Shown piece after piece: positions 11,559 to 20,468 of a stretch of DNA of 64,000 nucleotides. Position numbers and translations under genes: made by a program. The stretch's first letter is position 1. Each line of letters begins with the position of its first letter. The notes under the pieces are model-generated. The model searched no databases. It had not been told where the DNA came from and saw only the letters and a list, made by a program, of their open reading frames with translations. This stretch comes from Pseudomonadota bacterium. Its GTDB lineage: Bacteria; Pseudomonadota; Gammaproteobacteria; Burkholderiales; Ferrovaceae. The stretch is taken from NCBI GenBank assembly GCA_021832305.1, contig JAKBLB010000004.1:59675-123674 (forward strand). Reading direction: 5' to 3'.

Positions 11559-12425
11559 ATGAAAAGGATTGCATTGCTGGGTTGTGGCCTGATGGGGACC
11601 CCCGTGGGGAAACGGTTGTTGGCGGCGGGATATGCGCTGACGGTGTGGAATCGTACGCCGGAAAAAGCGGCGCCGCTCTGCGCGGCAGGCGCGCTTTGGG
11701 CGCCTACCCCACAGGAGGCCGTGTGCGAGGCAGAAGGGGTGATCCTGTTATTGGCCAACGGTCCGGCGGTGACGGCAGTATTGGATCAGGTGGAAGACGT
11801 ATTGCCCGAGAATGCGCTGTGGCTGGACATGAGTTCCATTCCCCCGGAAACGGCTCGGCAGCATGCCCAACGTTTGGCAAGGCGGCGGGTTTGGGCACTG
11901 GATGCGCCTGTTTCAGGCGGAGTTCTGGGCGCTGCCGAGGGGACGTTGGCGATTATGGTGGGTGGGGACTCCGAGGGCTTCAAGCGGGCCGGAGAACTCA
12001 TGGGGCACTTGGGTCGGGCCACCTGGGTTGGCCCGGCGGGAACCGGCGCCCTGGCAAAGTTGGCCAATCAAATGATCGTGGGCGTGACCATTGGGGTGGT
12101 CGCTGAAGCATTGCTTCTGGTTGAGGCAGGGGGCGCGAACCCCGCCGCCGTCCGGCAGGCCATCCGGGGCGGATTTGCCGAAAGCCGGGTGCTGGAAGTC
12201 CATGGGGGACGGATGATTCGACAGGATTTTACGCCGGGGGCCCATGGTCGGACCCAACTCAAGGATCTGGCCAGTGCCCTGGACAGTGCGCATGCACTGG
12301 GGGTATCCCTTCCTCTGACCCAGTGCGTGACGCAACTTTACCGAACTTTTGTCGAAGAGGGTGAGGGCGGTGAACTGGATCACAGCGCGTTGTGGTTGGC
12401 ACTGCGTGCTTTGCGTGCCTCTTGA
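11559..12425 (+). CDS. NAD(P)-dependent beta-hydroxyacid dehydrogenase family (3-hydroxyisobutyrate/tartronate-semialdehyde/glyoxylate reductase-like)
   Basis: GCGLMGTPVGKRL Rossmann; DAPVSGGVLGAAEGTLAIMVGG; GPAGTGALAKLANQ. Confidence 0.85.
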   Translation: MKRIALLGCGLMGTPVGKRLLAAGYALTVWNRTPEKAAPLCAAGALWAPTPQEAVCEAEGVILLLANGPAVTAVLDQVEDVLPENALWLDMSSIPPETARQHAQRLARRRVWALDAPVSGGVLGAAEGTLAIMVGGDSEGFKRAGELMGHLGRATWVGPAGTGALAKLANQMIVGVTIGVVAEALLLVEAGGANPAAVRQAIRGGFAESRVLEVHGGRMIRQDFTPGAHGRTQLKDLASALDSAHALGVSLPLTQCVTQLYRTFVEEGEGGELDHSALWLALRALRAS

Positions 12426-12434
12426 AGGGCAGAT

Positions 12435-12463
12435 CAGACAAAACCCCTGGGCTTGGCTATAAT
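12435..12463 (+). promoter_or_regulatory. Putative sigma70 promoter CAGACA-N17-TATAAT upstream of the C1 cassette
   Basis: Perfect TATAAT at 12458-12463; CAGACA at 12435-12440, 17 bp spacer. Confidence 0.5.
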
Positions 12464-12491
12464 CGAAACTTTGAAACCGATTTTTTTGCTT

Positions 12492-12508
12492 GCCCCCCTG
12501 TGGGGGGC
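12492..12508 (+). promoter_or_regulatory. 5'-leader hairpin GCCCCCC-TGT-GGGGGGC
   Basis: Perfect 7 bp all-GC stem with triloop, just before the probable Shine-Dalgarno sequence of the TPP-enzyme gene. Confidence 0.5.
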
Positions 12509-12528
12509 TGACCCAGATGGAGAAATTG

Positions 12529-14214
12529 ATGGAGACGACTGCAACCCCAACCCCCGACCATGCCCAAACCTTGAGTGGTGGGCAGATTGTTGCAAAAATG
12601 CTCAAGCAGGAGGGGGTCAAGCATATCTTTACCATCTCCGGTGGTCATATCATCGACATCTATAATGGGTGTCTGGATGAAGGTATCCGCATCGTGGATG
12701 TGCGTCACGAGCAGGTCGCCGCTCATGCTGCCGATGCGGCGGCACGGATCACGGGCGGGGTGGGCTGTGCTGTGGTGACGGCAGGACCGGGAACCACCGA
12801 TGCGGTGACGGGCGTGGCCAACGCTTTTCGTGCGGAAAGCCCCCTGTTGTTGATCGGTGGGGGAGGGCCACTCAAACAGTACCGCATGGGCGCATTGCAG
12901 GACCTGCCCCATGTGGCCATGATGACTCCCATTTCAAAATTTTCTTCCACGGTGATGACCACGGAACGCTGCGCGGAAATGATGGGGCAATCGATTCGCG
13001 AAATGTTTCATGGGGCACCGGGGCCAGGATATCTGGAAATTCCCCATGACGTGCTGGATGCCCGGGTTGAGGTATCCAAGGTACGGATTCCAGTCAATTA
13101 TCGGGTCAAGGGGGAGTTCATCGGGGACCCCAACGACATTGCCCGGGCTGCCGAGGCTTTGGCTCGTGCCGAACGCCCGGTCGCCTTGTTTGGCACGCAG
13201 GCACGCACGTGTCGTGCCCATGATGCCATCGACCGTCTCGCCCGACACTTCAATATGCCCATTTATGTGAATGGCGCGGCGCGTGGGACTTTGCCGCGTG
13301 CTCACCCCTATGGTTTGATGTCTTCACGCAAGACCGCCTTTGATCAGGCCGATGTCATTCTCCTGGCGGGGACTCCTCTGGATTTCCGTATGGGATATGG
13401 GCGTCGACTCAATCCCAAGGCGACGGTCATCATTCTCGACATGGATTATCGCAATGTGGGGTACAACCGGGATTTTGACATCGGTCTGGTTGGGAATATC
13501 CGTGCCGTGGTGAATGCCCTGTGCGATGCCTCTGCCGGGGATGCTGCCCGTCGTCATGACCCCTTCCTCGATGTGTTGCGGGCTGAAGAGGCTAAATCCC
13601 AGGACAAGAACCGGGCCATCATCGACGCCAATGCCACCCCCATCCATCCCATCCGTCTGGTCCATGAAATCAATGAATTTCTGCTGGAAGACACCGTATA
13701 CATTGGTGATGGCGGAGACATCGTGACCTTTTCCGGATCAGTGGTGCGTCCCCATAAACCCGGCGGGTGGATGGATCCGGGACCTTTGGGAACCTTGGGG
13801 GTGGGGACCGGGTTTGCGTTGGCCTCCAGATTGTTGCAGCCCGAACGCGACGTGGTGGTGTTGTTTGGGGATGGGTCCTTCGGCTTGACCGGTTTTGATT
13901 TCGAGACCATGGTGCGTAATAAATTGCCCTTTGTCGGGGTAATTGGCAACAACGCTTCCTGGAACCAGATTCGTTATGGACAAGCACGCAAATATGGGGC
14001 AGAGCGGGGCGATGTGGGTAATATCCTCGACGATGTGCGCTTTGATCGCTTTGCCGAGTCCATGGGGGGGTTCGGGATTCGGGTGACCGATCCGGCGGAC
14101 ATTCGGTCAGCTCTCGAAAAGGCAAGGGATTCTGGAAAGCCGGCCTTGGTGGATGTGGTGATCGACCGCGAAAAATATTCCAGCGGAACGATGAACCAGA
14201 CCATGTACAAATAA
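12529..14214 (+). CDS. Thiamine-diphosphate enzyme, oxalyl-CoA decarboxylase / 2-hydroxyacyl-CoA lyase-like
   Basis: Conserved Glu in VRHEQVAAHAADAAARITG; GDGSFGLTGFDFETMV...GNNASW ThDP motif; DPGPLGTLGVGTGFAL; adjacent to formyl-CoA transferase. ATG 12529 favoured by upstream GGAG; 12517 also possible. Confidence 0.82.
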   Translation: METTATPTPDHAQTLSGGQIVAKMLKQEGVKHIFTISGGHIIDIYNGCLDEGIRIVDVRHEQVAAHAADAAARITGGVGCAVVTAGPGTTDAVTGVANAFRAESPLLLIGGGGPLKQYRMGALQDLPHVAMMTPISKFSSTVMTTERCAEMMGQSIREMFHGAPGPGYLEIPHDVLDARVEVSKVRIPVNYRVKGEFIGDPNDIARAAEALARAERPVALFGTQARTCRAHDAIDRLARHFNMPIYVNGAARGTLPRAHPYGLMSSRKTAFDQADVILLAGTPLDFRMGYGRRLNPKATVIILDMDYRNVGYNRDFDIGLVGNIRAVVNALCDASAGDAARRHDPFLDVLRAEEAKSQDKNRAIIDANATPIHPIRLVHEINEFLLEDTVYIGDGGDIVTFSGSVVRPHKPGGWMDPGPLGTLGVGTGFALASRLLQPERDVVVLFGDGSFGLTGFDFETMVRNKLPFVGVIGNNASWNQIRYGQARKYGAERGDVGNILDDVRFDRFAESMGGFGIRVTDPADIRSALEKARDSGKPALVDVVIDREKYSSGTMNQTMYK

Positions 14215-14233
14215 TTGCGGGGGACAGGGATTC

Positions 14234-15475
14234 ATGGATAAAGCATTGGCAGGTATACGTATCCTTGACATGACACATGTTCAGGCTGGGCCCACGGCAT
14301 CCCAACTGATGGCATGGCTGGGGGCAGACGTGATCAAACTCGAACCACCGAGCGGGGATATCACCCGGGGGCAGTTGCGTGATATTCCAGGAGCAGACAG
14401 TCTGTATTTCACCATGCTCAACTGCAACAAGCGGTCGATCACGGTGAACATGAAAAAGCCAGCTGGTAAGGAAGTCTTTGAAGCCCTTCTGCAGGAATGC
14501 GACGTCATCATGGAAAACTTTGGTCCCGGTGTGCTCGATCGGCTGGGCTATAACTGGGAAGCCATCCATGCGAAAAATCCGCGCATCATCATGGCTTCCA
14601 TCAAGGGATTTGGATCCACCGGTCCCTATGCCGAATTCAAGGCCTACGAAAACGTGGCTCAGGCCATGGGGGGATCCATGAGTACCACGGGGTTCAACGA
14701 TGGGCCGCCCCTGGTCACGGGGGCACAGATCGGAGATTCAGGGACGGGATTGCATCTGGCCATCGGGATTCTGGCCGCGCTCAATGCGCGTCACCGGACC
14801 GGACGCGGCCAATTTGTGGAAGTGGCCATGATGGATGCGGTCATGAATCTGTGTCGGGTCAAGTTTCGCGACCATCAGCGTTTGACTCGTGGAACCCTGC
14901 CGGAGTATTCGGTGCCTACGGCGGAAACTGTGGCAACCCCGCGCAGCGGCAATGATTCGGGAGGAGGACAGTTGGGGAATGCCATTCGCTGCAAACCCGG
15001 AGGCCCCAATGATTTCATTTATGTGGTGGTTCAGGAAGTGGTTTGGGATGCCTTGGCTCGCCGGATTGGTGGGGAGGCGATGGTCACGGATCCGCGTTTT
15101 TCCACGTTGGCCGAACGACGCAAAAATCAGGTTCAGATGTGGCAAATTCTGGAAAACTTTGCGCTGGACTATACCAAGCGGGAATTGATGGCTTTGTTCA
15201 ATGAACTGGATGTGCCCTGCGGTCCCATCATGAGTACGCAGGATCTGGCAGAAGATGCGCATGTCCGCTTGCGGGAGATGTATGTTCCACTGGATCATCC
15301 GGAGCGGGGACCTTGGCACAATGTCGGGATGCCCATCAAGTTGTCCAACAACAAGGTAGATATCACCCGTTCTCCCCTGTTGGGCGAGCATACCGATGAA
15401 CTGTTGCAGGAAATCCTGCAATGGTCGCCCGAGACCATCGAACATCACCGTCAGAAGGGAGCCTTTGACAAATGA
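14234..15475 (+). CDS. frc: Class III CoA-transferase, formyl-CoA:oxalate CoA-transferase-like
   Basis: GADVIKLEPPSGD; GAQIGDSGTGLHLAIGILAAL with catalytic Asp context; MMDAVMNLCRVKFRDHQRL; glycine loop GNDSGGGQLG; PLLGEHTDELL. Confidence 0.88.
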   Translation: MDKALAGIRILDMTHVQAGPTASQLMAWLGADVIKLEPPSGDITRGQLRDIPGADSLYFTMLNCNKRSITVNMKKPAGKEVFEALLQECDVIMENFGPGVLDRLGYNWEAIHAKNPRIIMASIKGFGSTGPYAEFKAYENVAQAMGGSMSTTGFNDGPPLVTGAQIGDSGTGLHLAIGILAALNARHRTGRGQFVEVAMMDAVMNLCRVKFRDHQRLTRGTLPEYSVPTAETVATPRSGNDSGGGQLGNAIRCKPGGPNDFIYVVVQEVVWDALARRIGGEAMVTDPRFSTLAERRKNQVQMWQILENFALDYTKRELMALFNELDVPCGPIMSTQDLAEDAHVRLREMYVPLDHPERGPWHNVGMPIKLSNNKVDITRSPLLGEHTDELLQEILQWSPETIEHHRQKGAFDK

Positions 15476-16407
15476 AAGTGGTGATCATAGGGCAGCAGGA
15501 CTTTGGCAAGGCGGTGCTGGAAGCCTTTCTGGCGCGTCAGGACGAAGTGGTGGGCGTATTTTGCGCACCGGAAAAAGAAGGGGCTCGGCCGGACCTTCTG
15601 CGGGTGGCGGCACAGGAAAAAGGGATCCGGGTCATTCAACTCCCCAGTTTGAAAACGCCGGAAGCCATCCGGATCCTGCGTGAACTGGCGCCGGATATCG
15701 GTGTCATGGCTTATGTGCTGCAATTCGCGCCCCAGGAATTCGTTTCCATTCCCGTCCACGGGACGATTCAGTACCATCCTTCCCTGTTGCCTCGGTATCG
15801 GGGACCCAGTTCCATCAACTGGCCCATCCTGCGTGGGGACCGTGAAACCGGCCTGACCATTTTCCGTCCTACCGACGGGCTGGATGAGGGGCCCATCATC
15901 CTGCAAAAAAAGGTCCCCATTGGACCGGAGGATACCTTGGGGTCGGTGTATTTCGATCATCTTTTCCCCTTGGGCGTACAGGCGTTGCTGGAAGCCGCCG
16001 ATCAGGTGGTGGCCGGTACCCACCAGGAAGTGGTGCAGGATGAGGGGCTGGCCAGTTACGAAGGCTGGTGTCGGAGTGCCGAGTCCGAGATCCATTGGGC
16101 ACAGCATGTGACGGTCATCCATGATCTGATTCGGGGGTGCAACCCGGCCCCGGGCGCATGGACCTTGCTGGGCGGAAAGAAACTCCAGATCTTCGAGGTC
16201 CGCAAACACCTGTTTCGAACTTTTGGTGCCGTACGGGGGAAAGTTGGAGAAATCTCCGGGGTGACCGACCAGGGGTTTTTGGTCACTGCCCAAGGTGGGC
16301 AGATTGAAGTTCTGCGGGTAAAACTTGAAGGCGGCAAGAAAGTGGATGCGCGTCCCTTTGCAGAAGAACAGGGGTTGCGTGAAGGGATGCGTTTGGGGGC
16401 TAGTTGA
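15472..16407 (+). CDS. Stand-alone formyltransferase/hydrolase resembling the N-terminal domain of 10-formyl-THF dehydrogenase
   Basis: YHPSLLPRYRGPSSINWPILRGDRETGLTIFRPTDGLDEGPIILQ; C-terminal FMT-C-like region; ATGA overlap with frc. Confidence 0.85.
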   Translation: MKVVIIGQQDFGKAVLEAFLARQDEVVGVFCAPEKEGARPDLLRVAAQEKGIRVIQLPSLKTPEAIRILRELAPDIGVMAYVLQFAPQEFVSIPVHGTIQYHPSLLPRYRGPSSINWPILRGDRETGLTIFRPTDGLDEGPIILQKKVPIGPEDTLGSVYFDHLFPLGVQALLEAADQVVAGTHQEVVQDEGLASYEGWCRSAESEIHWAQHVTVIHDLIRGCNPAPGAWTLLGGKKLQIFEVRKHLFRTFGAVRGKVGEISGVTDQGFLVTAQGGQIEVLRVKLEGGKKVDARPFAEEQGLREGMRLGAS

Positions 16408-17413
16408 GTGCTGTCCGGGGCAATAAATCCAGAATGACTTGACCCAGGGTTTCCCAAGGGTCTCCATGGCCGAGCCCTTTTATCAACTGATCCACCTCGG
16501 CAGCACCCTGGAGGGCTCGAGCGCAGGCACGACTGCTGACTTTTTGGGAAAAACGCTCGAGCAACGGCCGACGTTCCCCCCATAAACGGGCTTCCTTGAA
16601 AATCGACGGGGACAGAGCCCGTCCCTCTTCACGGGCGCGGCACAACAGATAGGCGGCCCGCCAATCCTCGCTCAGGGACCAGAGTACCAGGGGTAAGGCT
16701 TCGCCTTCCTGATTCAGGGAACGCAGGAGTAAAAGCGCCCGGGCACCATGGCCCTGACTCAAGGCGCGGGTCAGATCGGTCAGTGTGTGGCGGCTCACGA
16801 CCATGACAGCGGACTGCACTTGTTCCAGAGTCAAGGGGCCGGTTGGATGGAGTAGAGAAAGTTTGGCGATTTCCTGGGCCGTGGCCAGGAGATTTCCCTC
16901 CGTGCAGTCTGCCAGAAACTCCAGGGCTTCGGAACTGGCCTGACAGGGCCCCAGGCGCTGCGCAATCCACTGGGTGAGGGCACTTCGAGGAACAGGTTGG
17001 GTTTCCGTCCAGAGGGCTTTGGTTTGTACTTGGGTCAACCAGGGGGCTTGGCGTGTCCGGTAATCCAGCTCGGACAGGAGAATCAGGAGACGCTTGTCTT
17101 CCCGGGGAGAATTTACCAGTTTTTCCAGTTGCCGGATGCCCTCAGGGCCTGGTTTGCCACTGGGTAGATGGATTTCCACGGCGCTCCGCGAACCGAACAG
17201 GGAACTGCTGTTCCAGTGTAGATCCACTTCAGTCCAGGCAAAGCGCGCTTCCACGGTCCAGACTTTACGCTCTTCGTAGTTTTGGGTACGACAGGCTCGT
17301 CGCCAATGATCCTGACATTCCAGGGAAAGGAAGGGTTCGGAACCGATCAACAGTGTGAGCGGTGGAACCTGACGGTTCAAATGGGATGGCCACTGCTCGG
17401 GGGATAGACGCAT
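16400..17413 (-). CDS. holA: DNA polymerase III subunit delta
   Basis: PLTLLIGSEPFLSLE start, clamp-loader organisation; adjacent to lptE and leuS. Confidence 0.9.
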   Translation of the reverse strand: MRLSPEQWPSHLNRQVPPLTLLIGSEPFLSLECQDHWRRACRTQNYEERKVWTVEARFAWTEVDLHWNSSSLFGSRSAVEIHLPSGKPGPEGIRQLEKLVNSPREDKRLLILLSELDYRTRQAPWLTQVQTKALWTETQPVPRSALTQWIAQRLGPCQASSEALEFLADCTEGNLLATAQEIAKLSLLHPTGPLTLEQVQSAVMVVSRHTLTDLTRALSQGHGARALLLLRSLNQEGEALPLVLWSLSEDWRAAYLLCRAREEGRALSPSIFKEARLWGERRPLLERFSQKVSSRACARALQGAAEVDQLIKGLGHGDPWETLGQVILDLLPRTALN

Positions 17414-17415
17414 GC

Positions 17416-17958
17416 TCAGTGGGCAGCGGTGCCCAGAGCGGGATGCAGGGTAAGAACGCGATGCAACAGTTGATGTACCAAGTCGACTTGCATGTCGTGG
17501 GTGAGTAACTGTTGTTCGGCAGGTTTGCCCAAAATCTGGATGACATTATAGTTGTACAGACGAGTGACCGTCAGGGTGGAGGGAGGAATCAACTCATTTC
17601 CCAAATTGTCCGACGCATGATAGGACAGGCGCGCGTAAAGGGTGTACTGGGAAACGGTTCCCTCCGCGTTGAGGGTCAGGATCTGCTGGGTGTTCTGGAT
17701 CGGTGCGAGGGACAGGATGACATCGGCTTTGTCCGATTGATTGACCAGAGTAATATGCGTCTGGTGCAGCACTTCCAGTTTGAGTTCCTGGTCAGCTACC
17801 TCGCCCATCTTGCCGTCCAGATACAGGGTATGGAATTGCGCCTCGGGGAGACCGCGCAAATGAAAGCCGCAGCCGCCCAACGCGAGGGGAAAAAGAACGA
17901 AAAAAAGAATTTTCCACGGGCTTGGAAAATGATAATGGGAACCGGTGAGTGAGCGCAT
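17416..17958 (-). CDS. lptE: LPS-assembly lipoprotein LptE
   Basis: Lipobox LGGCGFHLRG; between leuS and holA. Confidence 0.9.
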   Translation of the reverse strand: MRSLTGSHYHFPSPWKILFFVLFPLALGGCGFHLRGLPEAQFHTLYLDGKMGEVADQELKLEVLHQTHITLVNQSDKADVILSLAPIQNTQQILTLNAEGTVSQYTLYARLSYHASDNLGNELIPPSTLTVTRLYNYNVIQILGKPAEQQLLTHDMQVDLVHQLLHRVLTLHPALGTAAH

Positions 17959-20378
17959 CAGATCACGATATTGACCAACCGTTGAGGGACCAGGATGATC
18001 TTGCGCGGGTTACTCCCGTGCAGGAATTTTTCCACGATGGGATGGCTCAGGGCCATTTTTTCGATTTCTTCGGCGGCCAGGTGAGAGGGAACCGAAAGTG
18101 TGCCGCGCAATTTTCCATTGATTTGAAGGACCAGTTCCACGGACTCGCGTTCGAGTGCACGTGGGTCGGGGGTGGGCCAGGGTTCGTCGAGGATGGATTC
18201 ACCAAAACCGAGTCGTCGCCAGAGGGTATCGCTGATATGCGGTGTGATGGGGGCCAGCACGCGTAAAAGGAAGGACAAACCTTCCTGAGCCAGAGAATCG
18301 TTGACTCCGGCAATTTTTTCCAGGGTATTGAGCATTTTCATGGCCGCCGAGGTGACCGTGTTGAACTGTTGGCGTTCCATGTCGTGGGTTGCCTGTTGGA
18401 GCAGGCGATGGATTTCATGTCGGACATGGGGGGTTTCAAGGGTTTGTCCGGTATGGACCACCTGCTGTCGAGCCTGGTATTGCGCAGCAAAATGCCACAG
18501 GCGCTTGAGAAAACGATGCGCTCCCTGAACGCCGCTATCCGACCATTCCAGGGACTGTTCCGGCGGGCTGGTAAAGATGATGAAGAAGCGCGCAGTATCG
18601 GCGCCAAAGGTGTCGATCAGAGCCTGGGGGTCCACGGTGTTGCCCAGGGACTTGGACATCTTGCTGCCATCCTTGAGGACCATGCCCTGGGTCAGCAGGC
18701 GGGTGAATGGTTCATCTGTCCGAATCAACCCTTCGTCGCGGAGCAACTTGTTAAAGAACCGCGCATACAACAGATGAAGGATGGCATGCTCCACGCCTCC
18801 CACGTACTGATCGACGGGCAACCAGTAATCGACTCGTTCATCCAGCATGGCCGGCGCATCGGGACAGGCATAGCGGGCATAGTACCAGGAGGATTCAAAG
18901 AACGTATCCAGGGTATCGGTTTCACGTTCTGCGGGGTTCCCGCAGGTCGGGCAGACCGTAGTGCGGAAGGAAGCGTCCCGTTTGAGTGGGGATCCTGTGC
19001 CGGAAAGGGAAACTTCCTCGGGAAGAACCACCGGAAGTTGGTTCTCCGGGACAGGAACGGTTCCACAGGAAGGGCAGTGAATCAGAGGAATGGGACATCC
19101 CCAGTAGCGTTGGCGTGAAACTCCCCAGTCGCGCAGACGAAATTGGGTCTGACGTCGGCCGCTGTTCAGGGCTTCCAGAACCAGAGCCATTTTTGCACGG
19201 GCATCGGCGGACGTACGACCATCGAAATCTTCGGAGTGACAGAGAATGCCGTCCTCCGTGAAGGCCGCCCCGGAGGGGGCTTCTCCTGTGGCGGGGCGAA
19301 TCACGATTTTCGAGGGTAACCCATGGTCGCGCGCGAATTCATAATCGCGCTGATCGTGGGCGGGAACCGCCATGACGGCCCCTTCGCCATAACTCATCAG
19401 GACGTAATTGGCCACCCAGATGGGGAGAGGGTGTCCGGTCAGGGGGTGAATGGCGTGTAACGGGGTAGGGAAACCCTTTTTTTCCTGGGTCGCCAGGTCG
19501 GCTTCGGCCACGCTGCCCTGGCGGCATTCCAGAAGGAAAGCCGCCAATCGGGGATCTTGTCGGGCACATTCCTGGGCCAGGGGATGTTCGGCCGCAATGG
19601 CCAAATAAGTGACCCCGTAAAGAGTATCGGCACGGGTGGTAAAAACGGTCAGGTCGGTTGCACGGTCAGCCAACCTGAAACTGAGGGTGACGCCTTCGGA
19701 TCGTCCGATCCAGTGACGTTGCATGGTTTTGACCTGTTCCGGCCAGGACTCGAGGTGCTCCAGATCCTGCAGCAACTCCTCGGCATAAGCCGTGATGCGC
19801 AAGTAGTACATGGGGATATCGCGTTTTTCCACCAATGCGCCCGAGCGCCAGCCACGCCCTTCAATGACCTGTTCATTGGCCAAAACGGTCTGGTCTACGG
19901 GATCCCAGTTGACCGTACCGGTTTTCTGATAGATCAATCCTTTCTTGAACAGCCGGGTAAACAGCCATTGTTCCCAACGGTAATAATCCGGGCGGCAGGT
20001 GGTGATTTCCCGTTCCCAGTCGACGGCCAGTCCCAGGGCCTGCAACTGACCCTTCATGGTTTCTATGTTTTGATAAGTCCACTCCGCAGGGGCCACGCCC
20101 TGCTTGAGCGCAGCATTTTCGGCGGGTAGGCCAAAGGCATCCCATCCCATCGGCTGGAGGACGTTGAACCCTTTCATGCGGTGGTAGCGGGCCAACACAT
20201 CCCCCAGCGTGTAGTTGCGCACATGCCCCATGTGTAGTTTTCCAGAGGGGTAGGGAAACATGGACAGACAATAATATTTTGGACGGTCCGGTAACTCGCG
20301 GGCACGGTACCGTTGCGTACGCGTCCACGTCTCCTGGCAGCGACGTTCGAGGGTATGGGGGGCGTAAAAATCTTCCAT
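17958..20378 (-). CDS. leuS: Leucyl-tRNA synthetase
   Basis: [17 protein letters not shown] (HIGH), [12 protein letters not shown] (KMSKS). Confidence 0.97.
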   Translation of the reverse strand: MEDFYAPHTLERRCQETWTRTQRYRARELPDRPKYYCLSMFPYPSGKLHMGHVRNYTLGDVLARYHRMKGFNVLQPMGWDAFGLPAENAALKQGVAPAEWTYQNIETMKGQLQALGLAVDWEREITTCRPDYYRWEQWLFTRLFKKGLIYQKTGTVNWDPVDQTVLANEQVIEGRGWRSGALVEKRDIPMYYLRITAYAEELLQDLEHLESWPEQVKTMQRHWIGRSEGVTLSFRLADRATDLTVFTTRADTLYGVTYLAIAAEHPLAQECARQDPRLAAFLLECRQGSVAEADLATQEKKGFPTPLHAIHPLTGHPLPIWVANYVLMSYGEGAVMAVPAHDQRDYEFARDHGLPSKIVIRPATGEAPSGAAFTEDGILCHSEDFDGRTSADARAKMALVLEALNSGRRQTQFRLRDWGVSRQRYWGCPIPLIHCPSCGTVPVPENQLPVVLPEEVSLSGTGSPLKRDASFRTTVCPTCGNPAERETDTLDTFFESSWYYARYACPDAPAMLDERVDYWLPVDQYVGGVEHAILHLLYARFFNKLLRDEGLIRTDEPFTRLLTQGMVLKDGSKMSKSLGNTVDPQALIDTFGADTARFFIIFTSPPEQSLEWSDSGVQGAHRFLKRLWHFAAQYQARQQVVHTGQTLETPHVRHEIHRLLQQATHDMERQQFNTVTSAAMKMLNTLEKIAGVNDSLAQEGLSFLLRVLAPITPHISDTLWRRLGFGESILDEPWPTPDPRALERESVELVLQINGKLRGTLSVPSHLAAEEIEKMALSHPIVEKFLHGSNPRKIILVPQRLVNIVI

Positions 20379-20468
20379 GGCAGCACAGGTCGGGCAAAGG
20401 GATGATTATACTCGTGCATGGGTGATGGAGGGGACTCCCGTATAATGCGGGGAATCAAGTAGGCGGCG

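Noticed and set aside
16400-16407. 8-nt tail-to-tail overlap of formyltransferase and holA
   Set aside because: Simple convergent gene overlap; nothing further indicated.
20441-20446. TATAAT between leuS and uvrD-like gene
   Set aside because: Good -10 but no convincing -35 at 16-18 bp; ordinary housekeeping promoter at best.
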